Shown one piece after another: positions 50,855 through 61,567 of a stretch of 64,000 bases of DNA. This DNA comes from JAIBJN01 sp963825255 (GTDB taxonomy: Bacteria > Actinomycetota > Thermoleophilia > Gaiellales > Gaiellaceae). Below the pieces are notes generated by a model. The model was given only the letters and a program-made list of their open reading frames with translations, searched no databases and was not told the DNA's origin. The stretch spans positions 930,001 through 994,000 of the forward strand of contig CAWGSF010000009.1 in the NCBI GenBank assembly GCA_963825255.1. Reading direction: 5' to 3'. The position numbers were made by a program, and so were the translations under genes. How positions within the stretch are numbered: position 1 is the stretch's first letter; each line of letters opens with the position of its first letter.

Positions 50855-52557
50855 GTGAGGGGAAAGTCATTCAGGCTCCTGCTGCTCCTCGTCACAGTGC
50901 TCTTCGCGCTCGGCGTTGCCGGCTGCGGGGGAGACGATGACGAGGGCGAAGCGGCAGACACGGGAGCGGCCGACACCGGAGGAGGCGGCGCAGGCGGCAC
51001 GCTCGTCTTCGGCACGGCGGCGGATCCGGTCGTGCTCGACGGCGCGCTCGTCTCGGACGGCGAGTCGCTGCGTGTGATCGACCAGATCTACGAGACGCTG
51101 ACGTCACTCGAGCCGGGGACCACCGAGGTCGAGCCCGGGCTCGCGGAGAGCTGGGACGTCTCCGACGACGGGCTGGAGTACACGTTCCACCTGCGCCAGG
51201 GCGTGACGTTCCACGACGGCGAGCCCTTCAACGCAGAGGCGGTCTGCTTACAACTTCGACCGCTGGTACAACTTCACCGGCTCGTTCCAGAACCCGAGCG
51301 CCTCCTACTACTGGCAGACCGTCTTCGGAGGGTTCGCGAAGACCGAGCCGGACAGCGGCGCGCCCGAGGACAGCCTCTACAAGAGTTGCGAGGCAGTCGA
51401 CGAGAACACGGCCGTGATCACGCTCACGAAGCCGTCGTCCTCGGTCCTCGGCGCGATCTCCCTGTCCACGTTCGGGATCGCCAGCCCGAAGGCGCTCCAG
51501 GAATTCGGCGCGGACGAGGGCACCGTCGACGCGGACGGGATCTTCCACCCGACGGGGACGTACGGCACCGAGCATCCGACCGGGACCGGCCCGCTCAAGT
51601 TCGACTCGTGGGTCCGCAACGACAAGCTGACGCTCGTCCGCAACGACGACTACTGGGGCGACAAGTCGAAGCTCGACTCGGTCATCTTCCGGCCGATCCC
51701 CGACAACGCGGCGCGCCTCCAGGCGCTCCAGACCGGGGAGATCCAGGGCTACGACCTCGTCGAGCCGCAGGACATCGAGACGATCGAGTCGGACGGTTTC
51801 CAGATCCTCGACCGCCCGGCGTTCAACGTCGGCTACGTCGGGATCAACCAGGCGATCCCGCCGATGGACAAGCTCGAGGTCAGGCAGGCGATCGCCGCGG
51901 GCCTGAACCGCCAGGAGGTCGTGGACAGCTTCTACGCCGGCCGCGGCGACGTGGCGACGCAGTTCATGCCGCCCTCGCTCGCGGGCTACGCGGAGGACGT
52001 CACCCAGTACGAGTACGACCCGGCGAAGGCGAAGCAGCTCCTGCAGGACGCAGGGCTCTCGCCTCCCGGTCAAGATCACGTTCTGGTACCCGTCGGACGT
52101 CTCTCGTCCGTACATGCCCGACCCGAAGCGGAACTTCGAGGCGTTCAAGGCGAGCCTCGAGGAGTCCGGATTCAAGGTGACGGCGAAGACGGCTCCGTGG
52201 AGCCCTGACTACCTCGGCGCAGTCGACGAGGGGAACGCCCAGGTCTATCTCCTGGGCTGGACGGGCGACTACGGGGATGCCGACAACTTCGTCGGCACCT
52301 TCTTCCAGACCCCGCAGAAGGCGTGGGGCTTCAACAACCCCGACATCCACAACATCCTCGACCAGGCCGAGCAGGAGACCGACCCGGCCACGCGGGAGCA
52401 GCTCTACCAGGAGGCCAACCGCATGATCATGGACTTCCTGCCGGGCGTCCCGTACGTGAACACGGAGCCCGCGCTCGCGTTCGCACAGGGCGTCACCGGC
52501 TACGTTCCGAGCCCGGTCTCGCTCGAGTCCTTCGCGACCGTCTCCATCGAGGAGTAA
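50855..52557 (+). CDS. Peptide-type ABC importer substrate-binding lipoprotein (SBP_bac_5), two frame breaks
   Basis: A family-5 solute-binding lipoprotein. The N-terminus is a lipoprotein signal with lipobox GVAGC, then a Gly/Asp-rich linker. Domain sequences include LVFGTAADPVVLDGALVSDGESLRVIDQIYETL, LAESWDVSDDGLEYTFHLRQGVTFHDGEPFNAEAV, HPTGTGPLKFDSWVRNDKLTLVRNDDYWGDK and the C-terminal YLLGWTGDYGDADNFVGTFFQ. The frame advances by one near 51245 (an extra t) and 52065 (an extra c); corrected, the protein is 566 residues. The GTG start follows a good Shine-Dalgarno. The ligand is unknown; family members bind peptides, sugars or nickel. Confidence 0.88.
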
Positions 52558-52597
52558 CAGAGTCAAGAGGCACATCTAGGAGCCGGCGGACGACCAC

Positions 52598-53604
52598 ATG
52601 CTGCGTTTTGTCGTCCGCCGGCTCCTGCTTCTCATCCCGATCCTGATCGGGCTCTCGATCCTCGTCTTCCTCTACGTGCGGGCCCTCCCGGGGAGCCCGG
52701 CGGTCGCGCTCCTGGGCGAGCGCGCGACGCCCGAGACCGTCGCCGCCATCAACAAGGAGTACGGCCTCGACAAGCCCATCTACGTCCAGTACTGGCGCTA
52801 CGTGAAGCGCACGGCCGAGGGCGACCTCGGCACGAGCTCGCACACGCGCGTGCCCGTGACTGGAGGAGCTGAGACTGCGGTTCCCGGCGACGGTCGAGCT
52901 CGCGGTCGGGGCGATGCTCTTCGCCACCATCTTCGGGATCCCACTCGGGTTCATCGCGGCGAAGAAATACGGCACGTGGATCGACCACACCAGCCTCTTG
53001 GCGTCGTTGATCGGGATCTCGATCCCGATCTTCTTCCTCGCGATCCTCCTCAAGTACATCTTCGCGGTGCGGCTCGGGTGGCTCCCGTCGGTCGGGCGTG
53101 CGGACGCGCTCACCGACGCTCGAGCACCCCACGAACTTCTACATCATCGACTCGATCGTGACCCGGAACTGGGCGGCCCTCAAGGACTGCATCGAGCACC
53201 TGATCCTGCCGGCGATCGCGCTCGGGACGATCCCGCTCGCGATCATCGCGCGCATCACGCGCGCGTCGGTCCTCGACGTGCAGAACGAGGACTACGTCCG
53301 CACGGCGCGGGCCAAGGGCGTGGCACCACACGTCGTCGACCGCCGGCACATCTTCCGCAACGCGCTCCTGCCGATCACGACGATCATCGGTCTCCAGGTC
53401 GGGCTGCTGCTGTCCGGCGCCGTCCTCACGGAGAAGGTCTTCGCCTGGCCCGGCGTCGGCTCGTGGCTCGTCGACGCGATCACCTACCGCGACTACGCGG
53501 TGCTCCAGGGCGGGATCCTCTTCCTCGCGATCGTCTTCGTGCTCGTGAACCTGGTCGTCGACATCACCTACGGCGTCATCAACCCGCGGATCCGGCTCTC
53601 GTGA
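52598..53604 (+). CDS. dppB: ABC importer permease (DppB/OppB type), two frame breaks
   Basis: The inner-membrane subunit with N-terminal helix RFVVRRLLLLIPILIGLSILVFL and the periplasmic DKPIYVQYWRYVKR. The EAA cytoplasmic loop is ITRASVLDVQNEDYVRTARAKGV, followed by FRNALLPITTIIGLQVGLLLSGAVLTE. One-base insertions near 52858 and 53118 split it; the corrected length is 334. It starts 40 nt after the binding-protein gene and overlaps the next gene by GTGA. Confidence 0.88.
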
Positions 53605-54503
53605 GCGTCGTCGAGATCGAAGGCCGCGTGCTCGAGGCCGAGGCGCCTCAGGGCCTCTGGAGCGAGGCGTGGCGCACGGCTGCGCCGCAATCCCGGCGCG
53701 ATCGTCGGCTTCTGCCTCGTCGGCTTCTTCGTCACCTGGGCGATCTTCGCGCCGCTGATCGCGCCGTACGGCCCGCGCGAGGTCGTCGCGCCGCTCACGG
53801 ACGCCTTCGAGCCGCCCTCGCGCGAGCACTGGGCAGGGCTCGACCAGCAGGCGCGCGACGAGTTCTCGCGAGCTCGTCTACGGCGCCCGCTACTCGATCA
53901 TCATCGGGATCATCTCGGTCACCGTCGGGCTCTCGGTCGGGCTCGTCCTCGGCGGGATCGCCGGCTACTTCGGCGGCGTCGATCGACTCCGTGATCATGC
54001 GCTGCATGGACGTGATGCTCGCGATCCCGAGCCTCCTCCTCGCCATCGGCATCGTGGCGGCGCTCGGCCCCGGCCTCTTCCAGATCATGATCGCCGTGGG
54101 CATCGTCAACATCCCGATCTTCGCGCGCCTGCTCCGCGGGTCGGTGCTCGCGCAGAAGGAGAACGACTTCATCCTCGCCGCCCGCTCCGTCGGCGTGCCG
54201 CGGCGGGCGATCCTCTCGTCGCACATCCTCCCGAACGCCGTCTCCCCGGTGATCGTGCAGGGAACGCTCGCGATGGCGACGGCCATCGTCGACGTCGCCG
54301 CGCTCGGCTTCCTCGGCCTCGGGCCTCCCGATCCCGGCACGCCGGAGTGGGGGACGATGCTCTCCGACGTGAACCGCTACTTCGCCAGCGGCCCGCACCT
54401 GGCGATCGTCCCCGGGATCGCGATCGTGCTCACGGTGCTCGGCTTCAACCTGATCGGGGACGGCCTGCGCGAGGCGCTCGACCCCAAGCTGCGCTCGCGA
54501 TGA
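53601..54503 (+). CDS. dppC: ABC importer permease (DppC/OppC type), three frame breaks
   Basis: The second permease: N-terminal cytoplasmic leader SVVEIEGRVLEAEAPQGLWSEAWR, helix GAIVGFCLVGFFVTWAIFAPLIAPYG, then VYGARYSIIIGIISVTVGLSVGLVLGG, and the EAA region GSVLAQKENDFILAARSVGVPRRAILSSHILPN. Single-base insertions fall near 53690, 53870 and 53985; corrected it has about 299 residues. Start and stop overlap neighbours by 4 nt. Confidence 0.85.
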   Translation: MSVVEIEGRVLEAEAPQGLWSEAWRTAAPQSRRDRRLLPRRLLRHLGDLRAADRAVRPARGRRAAHGRLRAALARALGRARPAGARRVLASSSTAPATRSSSGSSRSPSGSRSGSSSAGSPATSAASIDSVIMRCMDVMLAIPSLLLAIGIVAALGPGLFQIMIAVGIVNIPIFARLLRGSVLAQKENDFILAARSVGVPRRAILSSHILPNAVSPVIVQGTLAMATAIVDVAALGFLGLGPPDPGTPEWGTMLSDVNRYFASGPHLAIVPGIAIVLTVLGFNLIGDGLREALDPKLRSR

Positions 54504-55511
54504 AGCCCCGCCGCGAGCCGCTCCTCTCGGTCGAGGACCTCCACGTCGAGTTCTGGACGAGCCGGGGGACCGTCTACGCCGTCAACGGGATCACGTTCGA
54601 CATCGCGCCGGGAGAGACGCTCGGGATCGTCGGCGAGTCCGGCTGCGGCAAGAGCGTCACGTCGCTCGCGCTCCTCGGGATCCTGCCCCGCGCCGGCAAG
54701 GTCACGGCGGGAACGGCGATCTTCGAGGACCGCGACCTCCTGCAGCTCTCCGACGGCCAGCTGCGCAAGATCCGCGGCCGCGACATCGCGATGATCTTCC
54801 AGGACCCGATGACGAGCCTGAACCCGGTGCTCACCGTCGGGCGGCAGATCCGCGAGGCTCTCGAGACGCACTTCGACCTCCCCAAGAAGGAGGCCCAGGA
54901 GCGCTCGGCCGAGCTCCTCGACCGCGTCGGCATCCCGAGCCCCAAGCTGCGGCTCAAGGACTACCCCCATCAGTTCTCGGGCGGCATGCGCCAGCGGGCC
55001 ATGATCGCCATGGCCCTCGCGTGCGAGCCCAAGCTCCTGATCGCGGACGAGCCCACCACCGCTCTCGACGTCACGATCCAGGCACAGATCCTCGGCCTTC
55101 TGCGCGACCTCGTCGCCGAGCAGGACACGGCGCTCATCCTCATCACGCACGACCTCGGCGTCGTCGCCGGCATGTGCGAGCGGGTCAACGTGATGTACGC
55201 GGGGATGTTCGTGGAGACCGGCTCGGCACAGCAGCTGTTCGCCCGCCCACGGCACCCGTACACCCTGGGTCTGCTCCAGTCCATCCCGCGGCTCGACGCG
55301 CGCCGCAAGGAGGCGCTGACCCCGATCGAGGGCGCCCCGCGCGACATGCTCCGACCGCCGAGCGCGTGCCCGTTCCAGCCGCGCTGCCGCTTCGCCGTCG
55401 ACGAGTCCGGCAAGTCGGTGCCGCCCCTGCGGCAGATCGAGCCGGGCCACTCGGTCGCCTGCTTCAACCCGGTGCCGGCCGAGGAGTGGGAGAAGGCGAA
55501 GGCGGCGGCCG

Positions 55512-55519
<8 letters not shown>
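54500..55519 (+). CDS. dppD: ABC importer ATPase (DppD/OppD type)
   Basis: A 339-residue nucleotide-binding subunit with Walker A GESGCGKSVTS, Q-loop FQDPMTSLNP, signature FSGGMRQRAMIAMAL, Walker B LLIADEPTTALD and switch ITHDLGVV. The C-terminal oligopeptide-type cysteine region (CPFQPRCRFAVDESGKSVPPLRQIEPGHSVACF) is complete; in relatives this can bind an Fe-S cluster. The ATG overlaps the permease stop. Frame intact. Confidence 0.95.
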
Positions 55520-56596
<1,077 letters not shown>

Positions 56597-56633
56597 CCAA
56601 GCGGGTTAGAGGCCCCTCCCTCTTTATGGGGTG

Positions 56634-56642
56634 TTGTCCACA
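56634..56642 (+). other. DnaA-box-like TTGTCCACA upstream of the LuxR gene
   Basis: TTGTCCACA is the usual actinobacterial DnaA-box form and lies 26 bases before the LuxR ATG. Being single, it could be chance or a DnaA-dependent regulatory site. Confidence 0.4.
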
Positions 56643-56668
56643 GGGTCGAGCGCCGATCCAATGGCCCT

Positions 56669-57004
56669 ATGGACGCCGCCGAGCGTAAGAACATCCTGAG
56701 CCGGTACCTGGATCACTCCCGCCGCTTCGACGAGGTCGCAGCGCGTCGGGAGGGCCGCGGTCAGAGCGCAGACGTGATCCCGCTCACCCAGCCGCTGCGG
56801 GAGCTCGAGCAGGAGCCGACGATGCGCGAGATCGAGGTTCTCCAGCTCATCTCGGACGGCCTCGTCAACCGCGAGATCGGCCAGCGCCTCTTCCTCTCGG
56901 AGGAGACGGTGAAGTCCCACGTGCGCCACCTGCTGGCCAAGCTGCAGGCGCGAAGCCGCGCCCACGCGGTCGCCGTCGGCTTCCGCCGCGGCATCATCTC
57001 CTAA
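56669..57004 (+). CDS. Small LuxR/GerE-type HTH regulator
   Basis: The 111 residues have a 50-residue polar N-terminus with LTQPLRELEQEPTMRE and a GerE HTH: TMREIEVLQLISDGLVNREIGQRLFLSEETVKSHVRHLLAKLQARSRAHAVAVGFRRGII. No receiver domain is present. It follows the ABC importer by 72 nt and may regulate it or act globally. Confidence 0.88.
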   Translation: MDAAERKNILSRYLDHSRRFDEVAARREGRGQSADVIPLTQPLRELEQEPTMREIEVLQLISDGLVNREIGQRLFLSEETVKSHVRHLLAKLQARSRAHAVAVGFRRGIIS

Positions 57005-57027
57005 AGAGCTCGATCCACAATGAGGCG

Positions 57028-57149
57028 CTGAGTCGCCGGGCCGCCCTGGACGGCGCGATTCTGCGTCCTCGGTCGCGCCCGTATTCTCGAATACGAGCGC
57101 TCCCTGCGTCCTTGCCTCGCACTCGCCCAGGACACCCCGGCGACGAGGC
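57028..57149 (+). repeat. Dispersed 122-bp structured repeat, copy B
   Basis: It differs from copy A (8519-8640) at three positions and has the same orientation. The palindrome CGTATTCTCGAATACG and both pairs of direct repeats are unchanged. It starts 24 bases after the LuxR stop. In this copy the bases just outside (AATGAG and CTCATT) also form an inverted pair, so the ends may be part of the element. No coding capacity. Confidence 0.85.
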
Positions 57150-57183
57150 TCATTCTGAACCGAGCTCTAGGTTTCAAGCGACA

Positions 57184-57220
57184 GAAGACCCCCCGCGTCG
57201 TACTGGGCGACCGGGTCTTC
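57184..57220 (+). terminator. Long-loop hairpin downstream of the repeat
   Basis: GAAGACCC (57184-57191) and GGGTCTTC (57213-57220) are perfectly complementary with a 21-nt loop. It may end LuxR transcription or stand as an operator; there is no U-tract. Confidence 0.4.
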
Positions 57221-57225
57221 CGCGC

Positions 57226-57280
57226 TTATCCACAGACTGTTGAAATCCCTCGTCGGAGGGATGTGGACACCTGTGGGAAA
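57226..57280. other. Cluster of DnaA-box-like sequences
   Basis: TTATCCACA (57226-57234) matches the consensus exactly. On the other strand GTGTCCACA (57262-57270, one mismatch) and TTTCCCACA (57272-57280, two mismatches) follow. Three sites in 55 bp is more than expected. No dnaA, dnaN or AT-rich unwinding stretch is nearby, so an origin is not supported; a DnaA titration or control site is possible. Confidence 0.4.
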
Positions 57281-57660
57281 GCTAAGACTTCGGGAGGTTT
57301 ACCAGGGCTTGCTGGAACCCGCGAGAGCAGCAACGGAGGCCGCCCATGCAAGCAAAGCCAGAACGCGTCGAGTGTTCCCGTACAGCACTGAGACTCCTCT
57401 CGTTCCAGGAGATGACGGCGACGACGATTCTATACCCCTTTCGGGGGATGGGCAAGCACATTTGAGCTACTTTTGCAGAGATTCTTCGGGGCCGTCTATC
57501 CGCCCCGGCGGCAACGACTGACAGGCCTGCTGCCTACTCGCTGTTTGTCTTTGCCGCAGGACTGACGGCGTCCTGCATCGTTCTCGCCTTCTTCCTAATC
57601 CGTCTGGGCACTCCAGTCGGGCCCATTTGGGCGATCTTCGCTCTCGGTGCGCTGGCGGCC
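57281..57660. other. Lower-GC intergenic stretch, probably holding the true N-terminus of the HD-GYP gene
   Basis: The frame of the following gene stays open back to a stop at 57463-57465 and from about 57530 reads like a membrane helix (AYSLFVFAAGLTASCIVLAFFLIRLG), but contains no ATG, GTG or TTG. A CTG start or a lost base is therefore likely. Nothing else is recognised here. Confidence 0.4.
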
Positions 57661-59214
57661 TTGGCGGAGCGTCGGCCCGTCCGGGTCAGCCCAAATCTGG
57701 AAGTGACCGTGTCCTTGCTGCCGGTCGTCTTCGCCGCAGTAGCCTTCGGCCCTCTTGGAGCCATGGCTGTTGCTGCGCTTGGGCTGATCGCCGACTTCCG
57801 GCGGCCGTACATCCGGTGGCTGATTTGGACTTGCATGAGGACGCTGGCTGGAGGGTTCGCGGGTGTCACCGCGCTTCTGGTGCTGGGCGACGAGCCCTCA
57901 TTCGGACGTCTCTGCTTGGCAGTTGGGCTCGCTCTGCTCACGGAGGCGACCGTCGATGCGGGCCTCGGGTCTCTTGTCGTGTCGATCCGAGGGACTGGTG
58001 ATTGTCGAGGCCACCTTCAGTCGATCAAGCCAATCCTTCTGGGAACCGTCCCGATTCATGGGCCACTCATCGTCATCCTCGTCTTCGCGTATCAGGAGCT
58101 GTCGATCTGGAGCCTCGCGCTCTTCTTCGCTCCGGCGATGGCCGCCCAGCAGCTCCACGGCCTGTACCGGGAGCAGCGCGAGACGACCGAGAAGCTCCAG
58201 TTGGCGAAGGATCGGCTGGAGCGGGCGAACCTGTCTTTCGCCACGGCGCTGGTCGCCGCGCTCGACGCTCGAGATCAGTACACCGCCGGTCATTCGGCGG
58301 CGGTCGCCGTCTACGCCCGAGACATCGCAGCCCGGCTCGGCCTCAGCCATGAGGAACAGCAGATGGCGCATCTGTGCGGGCTCGTCCACGACATCGGGAA
58401 GGTCGGCCTGCCGGCAGGGCTCCTCGAGAAGCCGGGCGCGCTGACACTGGAGGAGCGTCGTCGGATGGAGGAGCATTCGGCGATCGGGGAGCGAATCCTT
58501 GCGAAGGTCGACGACTATGCGGAGATCGCTCGCATCGTTCGCCATCATCACGAGCGCGTCGACGGGAATGGCTATCCCGACCGGGTGCGAGGCGAGGAGA
58601 TCCCCCTTCTCTCTCGCATCATCGCCGTAGCGGACGCGTACAACGCCATGACCTCCGGTCGTCCGTACAGAGATGCAATGCCGAGCCGCGTCGCCCGCTT
58701 CCGTCTTGCGCAAGCCACGGGAACACAGTTCGACACAACGGTGGTCGCGGCTTTTGAGGCGATCCTCGCCGGGGCGAGCGAGACGTATCTTTCGGGCGCT
58801 CGCTCAGACTTCACGATCGAGGCGCAGCGCCAGCCCCGCCCTGCTTCCGCGCGTTGCGGCTGGCGTAGCCTGACCATCTCATCCTCCGCGAGAAGTTCTC
58901 GTGCCACCAGAATCGCCTTGATGCGGTTCGGGGCCCCGAACTTGTCGAGGATGTGGCGCACGTGCACCTTGGCAGTGCTGACCTCGATAAACAGGCGCCT
59001 GGCGATCTCCCTATTCGTAAGTCCTTCTGACAGCAGCTCAACAACGTCCAGTTCGCGAGCTGTGAGCGTGGCAAGAAGACCGACTGGCGTTTCGGACCAC
59101 GCCTCGAGCCCCGCCTGCCGCGCCAGCCCATGGTCGTTGCTCATCGACAACGCGGTTCGGAGGACGCGCGCGACCTCGGCATCTTCCTCGCCCGCTTCCA
59201 AGAGTCGCGGATAG
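57661..59214 (+). CDS. Membrane HD-GYP phosphodiesterase-like protein
   Basis: HD-GYP proteins hydrolyse cyclic di-GMP. The N-terminal third has several hydrophobic helices (VTVSLLPVVFAAVAFGPLGAMAVAALG and onward), then a coiled linker (QLHGLYREQRETTEKLQLAKDRLERANLSF). The HD domain follows: DQYTAGHSAAVAVYARDIA, LVHDIGKVGLPAGLL, HHHERVDGNGYP and ADAYNAMTSGRPYR. The last 125 or so residues are low-complexity and antisense to the regulator gene opposite, so the functional end is near 58,830. The TTG at 57661 is the first canonical start, but coding probably begins further upstream. GC is lower than in the neighbours. Confidence 0.8.
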   Translation: MAERRPVRVSPNLEVTVSLLPVVFAAVAFGPLGAMAVAALGLIADFRRPYIRWLIWTCMRTLAGGFAGVTALLVLGDEPSFGRLCLAVGLALLTEATVDAGLGSLVVSIRGTGDCRGHLQSIKPILLGTVPIHGPLIVILVFAYQELSIWSLALFFAPAMAAQQLHGLYREQRETTEKLQLAKDRLERANLSFATALVAALDARDQYTAGHSAAVAVYARDIAARLGLSHEEQQMAHLCGLVHDIGKVGLPAGLLEKPGALTLEERRRMEEHSAIGERILAKVDDYAEIARIVRHHHERVDGNGYPDRVRGEEIPLLSRIIAVADAYNAMTSGRPYRDAMPSRVARFRLAQATGTQFDTTVVAAFEAILAGASETYLSGARSDFTIEAQRQPRPASARCGWRSLTISSSARSSRATRIALMRFGAPNLSRMWRTCTLAVLTSINRRLAISLFVSPSDSSSTTSSSRAVSVARRPTGVSDHASSPACRASPWSLLIDNAVRRTRATSASSSPASKSRG

Positions 59215-61439
59215 ACACGGTACGAAAGAACAAGGCCGTCCAAGTAGTCGGCTTCTCCGCAGCAGAGAATGGTCTCCCCCGCGCGCTCACGAAACTCCGC
59301 AGACTTGCCCTCAATCCCCGTTGCGATCACCTCACCCAGCGCTGAGCAGTAACGCGCCTCAATGTTTCTGCTGTGTTGCCGAGCCAGAGCACCTTCGGCT
59401 CTTGCTCTTGATGGTTCGCCGGCAGCTGCTCGAATGATGGACAAGGTCCCGAGGTAGACACCCAGTGCTCGCGAGGGGAGAGGTCCTTGCGGGAGGGTTT
59501 TCTCAGTGGCGAGCGCGTCAGCCAGAGCGCCCTTGGACGCCAGTAGGGACGCCGTGATCCTGACGCCTTCGATGTAGAGATACGGATCCTCCTTCCGAAG
59601 TCGACTCTGCGCGAACGACCGAAGCGTCCGGGAGGCTTCGTTGAAAAGGCGAAGCCCGATCTCCGCCTCGGCCCTGTAGGCGAGGCATGCGGCTTGCCCA
59701 AAATCGAGACGAAGATCGCCGCATATGCAGAGAGCGCGCTGCGCCAATTCTCGGGCAGCCGCATAGCGTCCGCGCAGCTTTGCGAATGATGCTGCCGTAG
59801 CCAAGAAACTGGAGGATGCGATCGGGTCGTTCGAGTGTTCCAGAGAGGGCAGAAGCCCATCGAACTGGGCCCACTCTCCGGCTATGGATGGACTTTGCTC
59901 TGCCCGGGCGTAACGCCCTACCGCGAGCCTAAACCGGACATCAAGATCATCTGAATACCTCGACCCCAGTTCGTCGAGGTATTCGGCCATCGCGTCCGGG
60001 GCGATCTCGGTCGAGGCGAGGACGAGCCCCCAGAGAGCGTCTTTGATTTCGGCATCGTCGGCAGCCAGCGTCCTTGCTCGTTCGAACGCGACGAAGGCCT
60101 CGTGTTCGTGCGACGTGAAGTGCAAGGCCCGTCCCAGGATGTTGCAGCCTCTTGGTAGATCGGCGTGATCTGTGGCCAGCCGACCGATCGTGTCCTGGGC
60201 GATTGCCGTTGCTGCTGCCATCTCGCCCTTGCGGATCAGGAGCTCCGCCCGGGCGAGGGCTGCTCCGGGGACGGTGACGGCGGCCGCGCCGCAGGCCGAC
60301 AGCCACTTCTCGAGCGTCTCGCTCTGACCGGAGGCTAGGAGGCTGCGCGCGGCTCGCCCGGCGATCTCGGCCGCTTCGCTCACGCGGTCGATCTGGATCG
60401 AGAGCTGGAAGGCCTCTTCCCAGCGGCCGCGCTCGGCCGCGTCGTCGATGACCTGCTGAGCCTTCTCGCTGAACGTCTCCGGGTCCTCGGAGAGCAGCCG
60501 CATGTGGTGGAACTCGCGGAGGAGCGGGTGGAACCGCAGCTCGCCTCCGGGTGACTGCTGTACGAGGCCCTCGTCACGAAGGCGCTCGAGCGTCGCCTCC
60601 GGATCGGCCAGACCGAGGACGTCGCGGGCGACGCGGCCGTCGAGGGAAACCGGGATGGACGCCAGCAGCATGAATCTCTGAACCTCCGGCGGCTCGCGAC
60701 GGAAGACCTCCTCGGCGAAGTAGCGGTAGAGAGAGTCGGAGACCTTCTCCGCGGGGAACTCGAGGTCGGCCGAGAGAGCGGCGAGGCCGATCAGCGCAGG
60801 CCAGCCCTCCGCCTGGCGGACGAGCGCGCGAACCGAGTCGGTCGAGCGCCCCTCGAGCACGCGGGCCGCCTCGTCGTCGGTCATGGCGAGCTGCTCGCGG
60901 CCGATCTCGACAGCCTCCCCGTAGAGGAAGCGACGGGCCGTCGCCCAGGACGGTCGGCGTCGGCTGGTGACGACGACCCGGATCCGGGCGAGCATGAGGA
61001 GCCAGTCGACGAACTCTTCGACGGGCTTGGACGCGGCGACGAGGTGGTAGTCGTCGAGCACGATGATCCCGTCGTCCGGCCACGGCTCGAGATCCTCGGC
61101 GAGGAGCTCCGCCAGCGGTCGGGCCAGGCGTTCGGTCTCGTCGCCGACGCGGAGCCGCTGACCGACGCGCTCTCCGGCATCCGGGACGAGGTGCGAGACG
61201 GCGCTCGCCAGCCCGGAGGAGAACGCCGCCAGGTCGGCCGATGCCGCCGTGGCCTGGTACCAGGCGACGTCGTCGCGGCCCTGGAGCCACTCCTGGGCGA
61301 GCGTCGTCTTCCCATAGCCCGCCGGCGCCGTGACGAGGATCGCCTGAGCCGTCGCCTCGTCAAGGAGCGTGGTCAGCCGCGGCCGGCGCGTGTGTCGCCG
61401 GAAGAGGGGTGTGAGGACGGCGCCCGGGATCTCCGTCAC
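58572..61439 (-). CDS. MalT-like LuxR regulator (STAND ATPase with TPR and HTH)
   Basis: A large transcription activator of 955 residues as read: P-loop APAGYGKTTLAQEW (38-51), Walker B IIVLDDYHL, winged region, then a long TPR-like helical middle and a LuxR HTH (LTARELDVVELLSEGLTNREIARRLFIEVSTAKVHVRHILDKFGA). Such proteins bind a small inducer and ATP, oligomerise and activate transcription. After ELLAEDEMV the residual 110 residues are antisense to the HD-GYP gene and atypical, so the real end is near 58,890. The sequence left of about 60,180 is clearly lower in GC than the start of the gene. The GTG start has no strong Shine-Dalgarno. Confidence 0.85.
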   Translation of the reverse strand: MTEIPGAVLTPLFRRHTRRPRLTTLLDEATAQAILVTAPAGYGKTTLAQEWLQGRDDVAWYQATAASADLAAFSSGLASAVSHLVPDAGERVGQRLRVGDETERLARPLAELLAEDLEPWPDDGIIVLDDYHLVAASKPVEEFVDWLLMLARIRVVVTSRRRPSWATARRFLYGEAVEIGREQLAMTDDEAARVLEGRSTDSVRALVRQAEGWPALIGLAALSADLEFPAEKVSDSLYRYFAEEVFRREPPEVQRFMLLASIPVSLDGRVARDVLGLADPEATLERLRDEGLVQQSPGGELRFHPLLREFHHMRLLSEDPETFSEKAQQVIDDAAERGRWEEAFQLSIQIDRVSEAAEIAGRAARSLLASGQSETLEKWLSACGAAAVTVPGAALARAELLIRKGEMAAATAIAQDTIGRLATDHADLPRGCNILGRALHFTSHEHEAFVAFERARTLAADDAEIKDALWGLVLASTEIAPDAMAEYLDELGSRYSDDLDVRFRLAVGRYARAEQSPSIAGEWAQFDGLLPSLEHSNDPIASSSFLATAASFAKLRGRYAAARELAQRALCICGDLRLDFGQAACLAYRAEAEIGLRLFNEASRTLRSFAQSRLRKEDPYLYIEGVRITASLLASKGALADALATEKTLPQGPLPSRALGVYLGTLSIIRAAAGEPSRARAEGALARQHSRNIEARYCSALGEVIATGIEGKSAEFRERAGETILCCGEADYLDGLVLSYRVYPRLLEAGEEDAEVARVLRTALSMSNDHGLARQAGLEAWSETPVGLLATLTARELDVVELLSEGLTNREIARRLFIEVSTAKVHVRHILDKFGAPNRIKAILVARELLAEDEMVRLRQPQRAEAGRGWRCASIVKSERAPERYVSLAPARIASKAATTVVSNCVPVACARRKRATRLGIASLYGRPEVMALYASATAMMRERRGISSPRTRSG

Positions 61440-61567
61440 GGCTGTGACTCCCGTGTCGGGGGTGTGAGCCTAACGCGTCGGCGGATGCTCTTCCACCGGC
61501 CGGCGGAGAAGGCACCCGCGCCCTTGGCGCGAGCCGCGGGCGCGGGGCTCTCGTTCCCCGAGGCCGA

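Noticed and set aside
56630..57290. Chromosomal replication origin
   Set aside because: DnaA-like boxes are few and no dnaA, dnaN, rpmH or AT-rich unwinding element is nearby.
57240..57521. 93-codon open frame between the DnaA-box cluster and the HD-GYP gene
   Set aside because: No ribosome binding site or recognisable domain; it starts inside the box cluster and lies across the likely upstream extension of the HD-GYP gene.
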